NCBI GenBank assembly: GCA_000934385.1
Contig: KN880502.1
Coordinates: 46,068 to 110,067 of the forward strand
Direction of reading: 5' to 3'
Source: Cylindrobasidium torrendii FP15055 ss-10
Taxonomy: Eukaryota > Basidiomycota > Agaricomycetes > Agaricales > Physalacriaceae
Length of the DNA stretch: 64,000 bases
The translations under genes and the position numbers were made by a program. Under the pieces are notes generated by a model that saw only the letters and a program-made list of their open reading frames with translations, searched no databases and was not told the origin of the DNA. This document shows, piece by piece, positions 44,940-58,290 of this stretch (position 1 is the first letter of the stretch; each line of letters opens with the position of its first letter).

Positions 44940-46268
44940 ATGAAGCTCTTGTCGGTCGCACCCGCCGCCGCCTTTCTCGTCGTTGCGCCCGCTGTGCGCG
45001 CCTGGGGCGCAGTTGGTACGCCTTGGTTCCCTGCATAGTATCTTGCCCTAATTAGACTCAAGGGCATGAGATTGTCGCGACCATTGCGCAGATGCACCTT
45101 CACCCCGACGTCCTCCCTACCATATGCGATGTCCTCAACTTCACGTCCCCGAAGTCAGACGAGCCGCAGTGCCACCTCGCGCCCATTGCAACTTGGGCAG
45201 ACCGATGGAAATACCGCATGCGCTGGTCAGCGCCTCTACACTATGTCGGTGCCATAGCGGACCACCCCTCGCAGCTATGTCTCTTCCCAGGTGCCAAAGG
45301 CTGGGAGAACGACAAAATCAACGTTCTCAGCGGCATTCGCAACACGTCCGACCTGGTCGAGGAATTCGTTTCGGCCCAGGAATCCGGCCTTGGTGGAGAC
45401 CATGACACTGCCAACGAAGCTCTCAAGTTTCTAGTCCACTTTATTGGCGACCTTCATCAACCTCTCCATCTCACCGGACGCGACCGTGGCGGCAATAGTG
45501 TGAAGGTTGCGTTCGATGGACGTTCAACCAGTACGTGCTTTTGTGTGTGCATAATAACAATCTTTGACGAATTCACTTCCAGACCTCCATTCCGTTTGGG
45601 ACTCGACCCTTATTGCCAAATCCCTTCGAACCATCCCATCCAACTACAGCAGACCTCTTCCACTGCCGAAAGTCGAGTTCAACCTGCGCCAAACTATCTA
45701 CGACCCGTACATTCGGCGCATCGTATGGCAAGGCATACTTGGGAAATGGAACAACGAGCTAGACGACTGGCTGAGCTGCCCTTCTCCCGAAGCTGCAGAG
45801 GATCCCATCGTCCCCAGCGCGTTGACCTACCTGCCGAACTTTGCGCTGCAGATGTGGCAATGGCTTTCCCCCGCTCCACCGCAGAAGACGGACGACGCGA
45901 TCATCTGCCCGTATGCATGGGCCAAGGACATCCACCCGTTGAACTGTGACATTATCTGGCCGAAGGCGCTCGATGAGGAACCGTACAAGAGCAGCAGGCT
46001 CGATGGAAGGTCGGAACACCATCATGACCATGCGACTGTTGAAGAGGATTTGGCAGTGCTGGATGACCTTCCCGCCGACGCACGCCCTCCCTCCAAGTAC
46101 CTAGAGCTCGACACGCCGGAGTACGCCGGAGTCATCCACGACGAGTGGATCATTGAGAAGATGTTGGCCCAAGGGGGTCTTCGGCTTGCGGGCGTGCTGA
46201 ACTACTTGTTCGCGCCCCAGGCGGACGGTACTACGCGCGCGCTGAGCTTGTATAGCATTGGACACTAA
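44940..46268 (+). CDS. secreted S1/P1-type nuclease
   Basis: Extracellular zinc-dependent single-strand-specific nuclease (S1/P1 family, 3'-nucleotidase activity usual). A signal peptide (MKLLSVAPAAAFLVVAPAVR) ends so that the mature chain starts at or near AWGAVGH, whose Trp coordinates zinc in the family. An intron after GAVG (about 45015-45064) joins to HEIVATIAQMHLHPDVLP. Zinc-site motifs: PLHYVGAIAD, and the strong signature FLVHFIGDLHQPLHLTG followed by RDRGGNSVKVAFDG. A second intron lies near 45531-45582. Next, LHSVWDSTLIAKSL carries the Asp of the HSVWD region, then a long C-terminal domain with AGVIHDEWIIEKMLAQGGLR ending LYSIGH. Confidence 0.92.
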
Positions 46269-49200
46269 TTGGATTGTGAGCTTTGGAATATACTTACTGG
46301 TATCTGTGATTGGTGCTTTTGATTCTCATGAACATTGTCGGAGGTGTTGAGGCTTGGATATGTACTAATGATTGTAGAATAACACAATGAAACGACGATT
46401 ATAAGGCTCGGCCGTTGGATACCGCCAGTCTTTATCCCAGATTGAATCAGGCTGCGAACGTCGACTCTTGCGTGAAAACTGAGGTGGCTTGGAATGTGGG
46501 GGAGCGGCGCAGAGGCATGGGTTCGAGCCGGACGCAAGGGAATCATTGATCTCAATAAATTCGGCCTCTCGATATTTCTACCGATTTTACCAACGATGCG
46601 TCTAATCCAAGGCCCTCCAAATGGAAGAAACTGCACGCAGTACGTTCTTGACATACTCGATGTTCGCATAGTTCGCTCTGCTTCAGGTTCAGACACCAAG
46701 GGGCTCCAGTTATGTAAGTCTTACTTGTGCACATCGCGCAGGGTGACCAGTTATGTAGCTGATGTCAATATGGAGGGATGGTAGCGTTTAGACGGGAGTA
46801 ATTGCCCTTTGTCCGGTCAAGGCATAGAGTGAAACGTTCGTGCTCTCCATTCTCTTCGGTGTGACTATTCAAGCTTGGCTTGCGCACCGTGATATATCTT
46901 GATGGAACTGCTGCAGTGCGCTATGGTGCAGCTATATCAATCATCTATTCGCGTAAAACTTTATCGTAGCGGCATTGGGAATAGAAATAAAGCAAGAGAG
47001 CGAGTCGCAGTCGCATCAAGGCAACGGGAAACTCTGTTCGGTAGTGCTGCCGACGATGTGATGAGGCACGAGATTTTCAAGTTAATTCACTATGCGGCAC
47101 ATATGCGGCATGGTCGTGTGTTAGGCCAAGCGAAAAGTTTGATCTACATTGGGTGCAGGGACTGCGTGGAGAATTGGAGACAAAGATATAAATGTCGTAG
47201 TCCTATAAGTCCCTATATATGTTTAGTGTTACCAAAGGATAAGAAGCATCAGACGTTAGCATGACTGGTACTCGGCCTGGATGGCTTATAGGTTTGTGTA
47301 ACAACGACCATAGACTGATGGTAGAGTACACACCGAGCCATATTTACTCCTGCCTCTTTAAGAGTAGATACGCACGCATCGGAGTCACTCCAAATGAGGA
47401 TTCTATTTCTTGCATCAAGCGAGTACAATTAATGATGTAGATCCAGATATGTTTATAACTAATCGAACCTTACGAGTTGGCCTTCTACTAGAATAACTCA
47501 GTGGATTGCAAAATATGTTGCTCGAACCATCAACATGATTACTTATGCGCCTTGACCGAGGAAGAGAAACAGATGTCGAGAAAAGGCCTGTTGTATATGT
47601 AGAAGGAAAGATGATCGAAGTAGGCTACCGGCAAACACCGGCTACTTGCTCACCGTCACCATGAGACGTAGTCACAGACCCAGTATGGTCCAGCAGCTTT
47701 TACAGCACGCTTTCATACTTTGATATGACCTTTCGCCGGATTGGCGTCGGTCATCGTTACGAGCTTCGGGACTTCAGGCTTGTCCATCTCTTCACTCGCG
47801 CTTCCATCCCGTACTGATTTGCATTCCCGCAACGTCACCTTTGAGAGTTTCCTTTTTTCTTTTTATCGGACCGCCTTCTACTGCCAAATATTCTTGGTGA
47901 ATGCATGCAAGTACGATATTACAGTTACCATCGGTGGTATGCAGTAGGGCAACGAGCAGAGCGGCCACTCGAGTCTCGGAGGGCTATATACCCTTGAAAA
48001 AAAATTCAAGAGCCCTGAGATTATCTTGCTTTTACTTTGATAGGTTCAAGTTTACCCACGCCTCGATACCACGTCCCAAGAATTATAATGACACAGTGAG
48101 CCTCCGTCGTCCCATCACAGAAGATGTACGCCGACGCTACTGCACACTATGCTGGGCTTATTCTCTCGCTCTTATATTTTGCAGAAAATCTCGACGAGTA
48201 GCCTGATGTCAGGAGCGATGGCACGTTGACAAAGTATCGAGGTCTAGGCTGTCAGGCATCCTTAATACCTGCTTGAAGGTATACCTGACATCGTCGATTC
48301 ATGTGGTGCTCGATGCTGGAGCATTGCTGCAGCAGTGTAATCATTCAATTATTCACTGTTTGAAGCAACCGAATACCCTTTACAATGACCGACCAAAGGA
48401 GTGAGAAAGTACTGTGGCTTCATAGCAATTTTTGGCTTGGGGCTGTACTATGTACCTAATGCGCCGGATTGACGGAAACATCTTGTCAGGATGAACGGGT
48501 TTTACTGGTCCTCTGCTTCCGGGACTTTGTGTTTGTCTTCGTCCCACCCGGGGATAGCAATCACTCTACACAGGACGTTACACACATTCCCTACGATGTT
48601 AGGCCTTTAAAAACGTACTTTGACTCGATGCCTGAAGGCCTGAAGCGAGAAACCAATCTGAATGACAACAAAGATTTGATTTTGAGGCGTCCCCTGAAAA
48701 AAAATTGACCAATGGTCTGCAACGATGGAGAGCGTATCAAGTAACGAGTTCGACAAGGCCGACCCTATACTGACATGCTACAGCGCTCAAGTGATCTGGT
48801 GTACCGAGCCAATGGTCAGAAATAATCTCCGTTCAGCACGCGCACTGACAACATACTCTGAGTCTACAGCAGTAGCCCTGCGGGAGAAGGTTCCTCATCC
48901 AGACGTGTAGTAAGTACTTAGAAGTGGATGTATCCGCCTACAGCCGCTCCACCACACCGAAGTCCAGACACGAAAGATGCTTTAGAACCCTTTCTTTTGA
49001 ATGAGTAGAGGTAGTAAGAAAGATGAATTACACACCGGCCATAAACTGAACTTCCCCGTAGCGAATGCCCGGGGCAGGAAGTAGTGCTGTGACGCCACAT
49101 TGACTGCAATGCCCGAAAACGCGATTAGAAACCCCCCAATTCTGGACCACACCACTACACATGTACATTGTTCATTTTTGGGACTTTTAGAAGCTACCTC

Positions 49201-51651
49201 GCTTCCCTTTTCTGCGTGTATTACGATTTGAAATGGTAATTAGACGCCCGGGAATTTATTACCAGCGTTCGGGCTTCATATGTGGGTGTTGACGTTGAGT
49301 CCATTATTATGAAGTTTTATGAACCTGCTATGAACACAATACAGCATAGCGTCACAACTTTGGCTGAAGGCCACTATGAACTTGCCTATGTACGTCAAAG
49401 GAAGCAGGAGAGTCCAGACCTTCCTTCTAAATTCTTGAAGACCACTTGCTGTAGTCATGATTGGAAGCCCGACTGCTAGAACTTCTCGTCTGCGAAACAT
49501 CGCAGTGCTTGCATACACTTATAACAGTAATGACGTTCGTCGTATTATGGATAGTCATAAGTACATTAGCACCGGGGTTACAGGCTAGCCTTGGATTGGC
49601 CCTAACAGTAGAAGTCCTTCTCGAATGTGCTGGACACGCACGCAAACGCGACAATGGGATGATGATGATGGCATTACGTAACGATCCCTTTCTAGCGCGT
49701 CAGCGCCCCCTACCAGGTTCACTCAAAACCCGGTCGAGATTTGCCAGAGTGAACATCGCAGCCGCAGCACACCATCATAGCGCACACGCATCAGCTCTTG
49801 TCTTAATTTTCCACCACATACATACCCCCAGCACACCCGATAGTCGCCCATGGGCATCGAGGACAGTTTCATGATTGGGAAGGGGAACGTGGCGCAATTG
49901 TGAAGAAGCCCTGAAGTTAAATGAAATATTCCGGTCAGCCCTACTAATGCACCCCTCGAGGCTCGCGTGGGCGCGTGTCGTCGCTGTGTCGGCTTCTGGG
50001 GACCAAACTTTATTTTGTTTTTACGCCCTCGGACAGGCGTGCCGTGGGTGGGTGGACATGGGCATTGAAGTCGAATCCGACAAAGGCATCATTTAGCTGT
50101 CCGGGTCATGCAGCGACTGATGCTAGCGGTCGAAGTAAACGCGCCGACCCAGACACCGCAATATGTTTGTCCAAACTCCATAAACGAGGGCACTCATACT
50201 TATGTCAAGGCTTGGATCGAGTCCCCTCAAATCTCGGGCCAGCAATAAGTGGTGTCCCTTAGCGTCACCCACGCACTGGAAAGATTCGAAATATTACGAC
50301 TAGCTCAACGTGCGCGTGCGAAGGAGCAATCGGGAAAAAGCAGCGAGCGATGATAAAGAGCTATGAACAATGGCCATCAAGAGAGAAGCATTGTGACGCA
50401 TAATTGTTAGCATTGCTTGCATAAGACTTGCTCACTTACCTTGTTTGGGCAAAGTACATTGAATGTAAGCTTGAGATCGAGGGGCCCAACGCCTGAATTA
50501 AGTACACTCCAGGGCGGGGGTGGCTGGCACATATACCGTGAGCTCATACAGGCGGCGCGCGCCCATGTGGTCCACCCTTGCGTCCGGGAATCGGGCATTC
50601 TCAGGGTTTGTCTGGGGTTTGTTCCCAGCCAACATCAACTTTCGACCCGCTGCTGATTTGCTGCTGATGCTCCCTTTCAGTCGGACCGGAACCAAATGGG
50701 GTAGCCTCTCGCGAGCGTCTTCTCACCTGGTTCCGCGGAACGAAAATCTTTGGCCAAAAGATTCGATATAGCGCATACTTGGCCCGTTGCGATGCGGGCT
50801 TTGAAAATTTGGAGATTGGGTGCGTAGGGTGAAAAGGTAAAGGTAAAGTTTAGCCCCCACGTGATGGTCGACCCTGGGCCGACCTAGAGGGCGCACTACA
50901 AATTCCAGTGGCACGCGTCGCTTGTTCTCAACTTCCTTTGTAACAAGGAAGCAGAGATTGCATATCTTCCTGTCGGCAGGCTATCGATGCCAAGGTCGCC
51001 GCCTGAGCTCGCGCCTTCGGTCGGACCAACCCAAGATTCCCGAGAACGCTTGAACACTTTGCGAACCTCTGATCGCCGTCGTTTTCTTTCAAATCCTTTG
51101 TGGGGAGCAATCACTCAGTCTCTTGGCAGGATCAGTACACAATCCCCGACCAACGTCAGGCTCAGGAGGCGAATTGCCCCGACACAAACCCTGCACAAAC
51201 CACAACTTGACACAGCGAAGTGCCTAGTGCCACCTGTGTCTAGCGACGGCCACCGACGCGACCCACTCAGGCAAGTTGCCAAAAGGTATCCGACAAACGG
51301 CGCGCTTGTGGCCAGCGGGTGGCGCCTTGACCTGTCAGACATAATAGAGACGAATGCACAGAAGCCAGAGATTTGTACTGAGCCTAACAAAACTACTCAG
51401 CCGACTGTTCACAGTCCCTTACTAAAGGTGGCGAAAGAAGACCGTCTCTTAAGATATCGTTAGCTATATAATATACCTTTACCCAGTCTTCGGTCTTCGT
51501 GAGATAGTGGCCGACAACGTTTGCACGGCCAATAGAGTAGCCCAGACATTGCGGATAGATCACTGAAGGCAGATTCAGACTTATAGCACTCGCAGATTTC
51601 GTGCATATATGTAGTACCGATACATCAGGTCATAACAAATACAACCGTCTC
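46269..51651. other. 5.4 kb gene-poor stretch
   Basis: No ORF here has family motifs, splice-consistent exons or a signal peptide; the longest frames (for example 46899-47264, 49461-49874 and 50987-51463 on the + strand) have no recognisable features. I see no rRNA, tRNA, reverse transcriptase or transposase motif. Parts are AT-rich (47200-47500, 48350-48720). Position 50858-50863 is a CACGTG. The stretch could hold a long non-coding RNA, decayed mobile DNA or a gene too diverged to recognise. Confidence 0.5.
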
Positions 51652-53859
51652 TTAATACGTGCTAGATTCGTACGCAGTCGAAGTACCCTCTCCATCGCTA
51701 CTTAGCGCAACCCAATCCGCATCATCCGCAGATGAACGAATCGCAGGAATCTTTGCACCTCGAACGATGAGATACTGGATGACCTCTGCCGCCGACCGCA
51801 TGCCCTGCGCACCATCCATCCACCCGAAGCGCCTTGCCAAGTGTGCGCTGGACCGCAACCTCTTCGCAGATCCACTGCGCTCCAGCTGGTCGAACAGACT
51901 TGCTACAGCCTTGACCGCTTCCACACGGGCACGGAGGAGATGGCGCATGATACGGCGCGTCTGTGGGCGACGCTTCCTGCGCAACTTAGCCGGAGGCTCG
52001 TTGACCAATAGGTTTGGGTCGTCCGGTAGGAGTTTAGGGAGGTCTTGCACAGGCGTCGAGGCCTCTTCCTCCTTCTTGGGACGTTCAATCCACGGGTTCT
52101 CCTTGGGCAGCACTGGGGTTGTATACTGAGCCAATGCATTGAGGGATAGGTCCATGCGTTTGGGTGCCCATACACCGATGAGAATGCGCCAAGTGGCAAC
52201 GAGGCGCTTTGCGCTATATGTAGGTGAGCATCGAATAGTAAATATAGGTCTCCAACATACTGTTCATAGTTATCTACAAACACGTTCAGCAAAATTTAGC
52301 TGCAATGCGAGAGGACTGACCGTTAATCATTCTGTTGTGGTACGTTGCGAATAGCGCAAGGAACGCGAAAGCGGCCACTGCGCCGGTACGGGTGTACCAG
52401 AACAGAGCCCACAGGAAGAAAAATGAGGCAGGATATACCATGGCTATCGTGAGAAGACCGAAGACGACCTTGTTCTGCGCCAAAGTTTCTTCCTCGTTGT
52501 CGACCAGTCGGGCCCCTAGGCGGCCCATGATATATACAGGCATGTGTACAACAACTGGAAAAAGGAAAAAAGGAAGACGGGCTACTGACGAAAGGGAATC
52601 TCTGAATAAGAGGAGAAGTGTGTACAGGCGACTAGGAATTGGCGTAGGAACCCGAGGATCCAATGTGCGCGGGAGTGGTAGAGACGTGAGAAGAGAGTTC
52701 GTGAGGTTGGTCGACTGGAGGAGCGAGTAGTACTCTGTCAAGGCGCGGCGAGTGGCTACCATATTGGTGGTTGCGTCGTCGTTGCAGAATAGATCGACAA
52801 TGCTGAAGGAGATGAGGTTATAGCCGACAAAAGGTATAGAGCAAGTATCTCACGTCTGCGATATGTGAACGAACTCTTCGAGGGGAATGGATCCATCCTG
52901 TTCCCAAAGAAGATCTCTGGCCATTCTAGCGGCATAGAGCGTGTCCCTTCGATAGACCGAATGATTAAGGTCCTTAGACAGGCGTGCTCGCACTCACCAG
53001 TCAGGAGCATTCACTGTCATTTCTTCCAGCTGCGTCTTGATTACGCCAGTTACCACCTTGGCGGTTGCGCGAGTAGCGCCTTCGTCGGGAGCACGAAATT
53101 GAGCCATGTACTCTTCAGATGAGATGGGCCGTCCAAATTCGACAACAACACTGCTGCGGTACTTTGACTTGTTGGTGTAGACCATGGCCGTAGGAATAAC
53201 GTAGACGGGACGCCCTGGATCCTTTTCCGGGTGCTTCTCCAACCAGTTGCTGAACTCGAGCAATGCCCATGAGACGCCGTCCTTGACCTGCATGATGCGA
53301 GGCTCTGTGTAGCTAGTGCCTTCAGGGAAGAGAGCGACCGCGCCTCCTTGGGAAAGGGCCGTAAATGTGCCATCGAAAAGGGTCAAGCGGTCCTTGGCTT
53401 TGCGGTCAACAGGGATGTTGCCAGTGGACAGTAGGATGTAGCGCATGATTGGGTTTGCGTATAGACTAGCTATAGGAGTGTATCAGATAGAGATGGGCTA
53501 GCACAGGGCATGACTACCTTTACTCCAATAGTGCAGAATACGGTCGTGAGGGAAAGCAGTAGCTGGGAAGGGGGTAAATACTGTGCATGACAGGTCGGGA
53601 GGTCGCCAACGTACACAACACTGCGGGATCCAGCATCATGTTATGATGCGTCGCAGCACTGGAGAAAGCAAAAATCAGAGAACAGAAGTGTGTTATGAAA
53701 TGCAACGCACAGGATGATAGGCCCAACTTTTGGCACATTCTCTGCTCCAATAACCCGTATTTCGCTGAAGAATGCCTCTGAGGATAGCTTGGCGACGTAG
53801 CGGATAATTCTGTGCAGAACAAAATAATCCGTTTCTTCTGCAACTGCTTTCTTGGCCAT
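51652..53859 (-). CDS. glycerol-3-phosphate/DHAP acyltransferase-type (PlsC fold)
   Basis: Membrane-bound acyltransferase, probably the first step of phospholipid synthesis in the ER (GPAT, Sct1/Gpt2-like). After MAKKAVAEETDYFVLHRIIR comes the acyltransferase core: GAENVPKVGPIILC leads through an intron (about 53655-53710) to THHNMMLDPAVL, the HxxxxD motif, then IPVDRKAKDRLTLFDGTF, VALFPEGTSYTEPRIMQVK (FPEG motif), RPVYVIPTAMVYTNK and SVVVEFGRPISSEEY. Later exons encode a long C-terminus with hydrophobic segments (FFLFPVVVHMPVYIMG, FGLLTIAMVYPASFFFLWAL, AVAAFAFLALFATYHNRMIN), matching the two-lobed fungal enzyme. The final exon ends at 51652 with DGEGTSTAYESSTY. The start at 53859 is preferred; an in-frame ATG at 54045 exists. 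GPAT versus DHAPAT specificity cannot be decided. Confidence 0.8.
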
Positions 53860-55718
53860 GATAGAGTGTCCGCAACGAGGGCGCGTGTCCGATGAAGTAC
53901 GAGGCAGAGTGCTGCTTCCCCAAGCCATGGCTCGGATCATCGGTCCGATAATGGGCCTGCCGGTGATCAGCCGCGTCGCCACTAGCCCTTCTCTGACCAT
54001 GAAGGGCTTTGGCAGGCTGCAGCTACTGTTCTCAAGCACAAGCACAGAGCTGTTTTGCCTGGGTTGTTCTTCCCAGTAAGCTTGGAAGGCTACAGGCGTT
54101 CAGATGGAGCTCGTTCTTGCAACTCTACAACCTCTCAGTCCCAATCGACGAAGTAGTATCGACCCCACGTCGACCTATGCGAATGTCTATGGCTGACCAC
54201 AACACCATATTGAAGGGTTGTTGTATCGCTGGAATAATCTGCCGCGTATTCTGGGCATCTTCTCTATTCAAAACTAACGCCCATCCAGCTTGATCAAGTT
54301 GGGATTATCCTTGAAGAATCCGACCACGACCGCTCACGCCATCGTATATCGATCTATAAAGTGAGGGCTTGGGATACGGCTTTAGTTGCCTGGAGCAATA
54401 CATTGCTCGCTGTTCCACGGATAATCGGTCGATAATCCATCTACATCCTGTACGTACATACTCACGCGCATGAGCAGCCCGCTGTCACTGTAGCAATGCT
54501 CCTGATATGCTGCTTGACAGTATACTGTAGAAATCTGCTCCTCACCGTCTCGCTTTTCCGTCCTATCTGATTCTCCCATGGAGCGCCAGCGAGTGATGGG
54601 TGCATGTCAGTGGGTTTAGCCCCTGCGGTGCAGCTCGGTAGACGCACTTGACCCTCATCTACCCCTTCAGAGTCTGCCCTTCACTATATTAGGCCCTTGG
54701 TCTTTGTGTGTGAGGTATGTCCAAAATTCGACCTTTCCCTTTGCGGATAACCACGCCCTTTATGTGATTCAGTGAGCATTGTGCTTGGTCGATATCAAAC
54801 GCGCCCACGAACATTACCCTTACGTCTGACCTCGCGCTTCAGGGTGACGCGCCATAGGTCGGGCGAGTCTTATGGCAACTTCATACGCAACTCAAGGGCA
54901 GTCAGACCTATGTGTAGCAATCCATCACTGCGCCTGCGGCTTTTCTGAGTTGTGATTCGCTCCAAGAAATTACAATTCGGGTCTACAACAGCCTCCAAAC
55001 TTCAAACCACACAATGCGGGCAAATCTTGCTTCTGTTCCCCGGTATACGTTGCCTCGCATCTTCAGGTGCTCTCTTGAAACTGAACTTGAACTGAACGGT
55101 CAGGCTTCAAGCTTCAAGCCCCAGTCAGATCGTTCCGAAAATGATCCCGTTTGGCAAGGAAGGACGCAGATGTTGGCGCATTCACGTAAAGCTTGTGTTT
55201 CCTACATTTCTTTTGGTGTAAAGTCGTATTGTTCTGACCAAAACGGGATAGCACTAAACCTTTCACAGCTATGCCGCACTGCGCCACTGGCAACAGCGAC
55301 CCTTGAACGCGATCAGACCCCGAGATGTCCCGCCCTGTATTCGAAAAGCCGATAATTTACATGGTATTCCTCATCGAACAGGTTGAGGATATCTGACCAA
55401 TCTATGGCCAGTCTATGTTGTCGTCAAGTGGCTGGGTTTCCAGTGTCCGATACTTGACAATTGTGGTTTGGAGTCGACGAAAGCGGCTAGTCCTCCGCCA
55501 GATCTCGGATTCAATTGAAGCCCGATATGTCAGTTTAGTGTTGATTCCAGGTTGGTTCAGTTCTTTCTTCCCAAAGCACCCGGTTCTATGGGTTCGAGGA
55601 TCTTTAGAAATAAATTTCCCGGACTCAGGGTCGCTTCCATAACTACTTAACTCTAACCCGCCAGACTCTGGATGCCCTCGACTTAATCTGAGCCCCACAT
55701 TTTTGCCTCTATAATCTT
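53860..55718. other. 1.9 kb intergenic, no gene recognised
   Basis: Divergent region between the acyltransferase and the C-terminal Zn cluster gene. Small frames (for example 55014-55355, + strand) lack motifs. A GTCAGGCTTCAAGCTTCAAG stretch (about 55100-55119) is a short direct repeat of TTCAAGC. Nothing else seen. Confidence 0.45.
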
Positions 55719-57187
55719 ATGGACCAGTACTCGGATTCTCGTGTTGCTCACACACGCCCCCCATCCACGTTTCAGTCTACGGGCGCGGGATCCACGTTGA
55801 GCCCTCGCGACGCGGCGCTGCCGTATACTCATACCGACGACAGTCATTACGGGCTTTCCATTCAAACCTTCGAGGTGCGCAAAGTCGACTCGTGATTGCA
55901 ACGCGCCTTGATGGCACTTCACAGACCTCCGGCCATGATGCTGTACCTTCTTCAGCTTTTGCGCAGACGCTCAAGGAGCAAGACGACTTGTTCTATGCCA
56001 CCTTCCCGGATGCTTGTCCCCCCGACTATCACTTTACCACGTCAACGGATCCGACTTCAGAGCCGCCCATTCCGGCACACACTATTCCATACACCGACAG
56101 TACGGCTTCAATCTATTATGGGGCGCCTCGGCGCACATTGGCTCTTGTGATGCCCACTGGCGATGCACTTGTGCCGTCAGTCACGCCGTACTATCCTGAG
56201 ACAGCACCTGTAAGTGCCTTTGTAGTTCTATTTAGCAGTGCGCTCACCCTAAGCCCTCTAGACGATTCCATCGCAGCCCAGCCTGCCAGACCTGTCCACA
56301 AGCATTCCCCACCCCCACTACGTTGCACCAAGAGCAACTGGGTCGTCCCACAGTGCCGCTCATGACGTTGACGCGGAACCATGTTCCACGGTTTTGGACC
56401 CGCATTACGCCTCGTCGTCTACGGGCAACAACCTGGACGCCCAGGGATATCCAACGGTCCTGGAACCCTCTGGGAAACTACCAAGCGACTTTCTCAGTCA
56501 TTTCGGCGGCGCGGACGAGAGCGCTACCGCCGGGCGGGCCCCAGGCGTCGTCGATTCGAAGCTTTTCGTCAACACGGATTTCAGGCGGATGGACAATCCT
56601 ACGTCAACATACTCATCACCACCTGACTCCCATCATCCGATATCGCCTACTGGACTGGTCCAGACGCAATCGACGTCTCCAGCGAGTTCAAACCGTCACT
56701 TTACGAGTCCATTGGCCCGCAACGCCTCCCTGGCATCGACTTCGTCCTCAAAGTCAACTAGTCGTCGTGCTGGCAACAAGGCGCTGGCCTGCCTCTTCTG
56801 TCGTGCGCGCAAAATTGCGTGCGGTCCTCCCGTCGACGAAACCGCGGACCCCACCTGCAAGTAAGTCCTCATCCACATTTCTCCTTCATTTATCGGCCCT
56901 TTGTACCTCGGCCAGGCGATGCGTGTGCTATCCATCCATCCATCCATCCAATTCATTTACTCCTACTGCTCCATCATTCTTCGCATGATTCCGAGGTTTA
57001 ATGGCGTGGGAAACCTCTGAACTCTAATTTCATGGCTGACTCTTCTCCTTATAGTCAGTGCGCCAAGCGAAGCCTCAAGTGCGAATTTCCGGTCGAGAAC
57101 CGGCGCGCAGTCCGAGGAAACCAAAGGACGAGCAAGTCATCGCACACACACACACGCTCCTCGCACGGGGGTTCGCCCATGCTATGA
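55719..57187 (+). CDS. transcription factor with a C-terminal Zn2Cys6 cluster
   Basis: Probable nuclear regulator. Unlike classical Gal4-type proteins, the zinc cluster is at the C-terminus: ALACLFCRARKIACGPP, then ETADPTC and after an intron NQCAKRSLKCEFPVENRR, giving the spacing C-x2-C-x6-C-x10-C-x2-C-x6-C. This layout is known in Agaricomycetes. The rest of the protein is a disordered Ser/Thr/Pro/Gln-rich N-terminus (YSDSRVAHTRPPSTFQS; TPYYPETAP; PLARNASLASTSSSKSTSRR). Exons: 55719-55874 (52 codons, ends TFE), then from 55925, splits near 56208-56260, and the 194-nt intron at about 56862-57055 that contains an ATCC microsatellite (about 56930-56950). The last exon ends SSHGGSPML with the stop at 57185-57187. 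Confidence 0.78.
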
Positions 57188-58290
57188 ATGCCTTCCCTTT
57201 ACACTGGTCTCACTTATGCACTTCCTCGTCTTTCATCGCTCTTCACAAAGCCTTCCTCTTGCCATATAAATATAATGCGTGGTCGATATCGATGCGCTGT
57301 AATGTATATTTTCATCCGTACACCTCGAATACGTTAGTATGTCGAGATAGTTTCCATAACCCTACCCTAGTCTAGCTCTTCGTAAGTAACTCGTCGTTTA
57401 TCAGCTGCTCTTTGTCGCTTTCCGTTGTATATGTAGCCCTACAGTAGCAGTTGACGCCGTACTTCTCTTCCCATATTATCGCATCTCGGTGGAATCGTCA
57501 CTGCCCAACATCTTCGTTGTCGTTTACTGGGATAAGGACCATTGGACTTTTGAAAAACTAGATATCATTGTTGAATATATGCTGCACATGACAGAATTAT
57601 GATAGCTCTTTATGCATTCCTCCGTTTTGATAACTACTGGAAACAATTGTTGGTGCAGGTCCACGCCAAACTTGTGAACCAGTTGTAAACAGTACTAAAT
57701 CATGTGAGGCGATCTGCTTACGTAGCGTGAGAAATCGGTATCGGTTTCTTAGAAAGATGTGCTCAAAGTAATACATTTGTGCTCTACGCGAGCCGGCAGG
57801 CCGCTGCTCTGGCACGAACCCCTTGCTTCAAGGAGTTTCCAGATCCCTAAGAGCCTTTGTATAGCTACATGCAGCATGCCATCGTTGCCACTGAATTAAG
57901 TTCGCGGACTGACGTCTCAGAGCTTCAGCCCTCTGGGTACCTGACAGTGGTACACAACGTTGAACGAGTGATCAGCGATAAGAAATCGCATTATTCACCA
58001 CGTCTTGTCCGTGCAGTGCACAGCAACCAGTACTGCCACCGTTGAGTCTCCGTTTGGTAGTCAATGCAACACGGCGCCACTACATTGCCGAGAAGCCGGC
58101 ACCACGATACAGCGTCTCGAAGAGGAAAGCAAAGAACCCCATGGTGGAAAAGTCTACCACGCGTTATCATCCCTCGCTGCAAAGAAAGAAAAAATGTTGT
58201 GAAAACTCCTTGTAAGAGCAAGCATTAACATTCAAAATTGGATAATCGTCCAGAGCCTCCATAGTTGCGGAAAATAACAATCAAGATATC
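57188..58290. other. intergenic, convergent gene ends
   Basis: About 1.1 kb between two convergent regulator genes. The first part is AT-rich; no gene, repeat or RNA recognised. Confidence 0.45.

Noticed and set aside
46505..46522. GGTTCGAGCC, resembling a tRNA B box
   Set aside because: Flanking bases cannot form a T stem and no acceptor or anticodon arm fits.
50987..51463. 158-codon frame on the plus strand
   Set aside because: Arg/Pro/Thr-rich with no pattern of hydrophobic spacing or family motif; no supporting splice sites.
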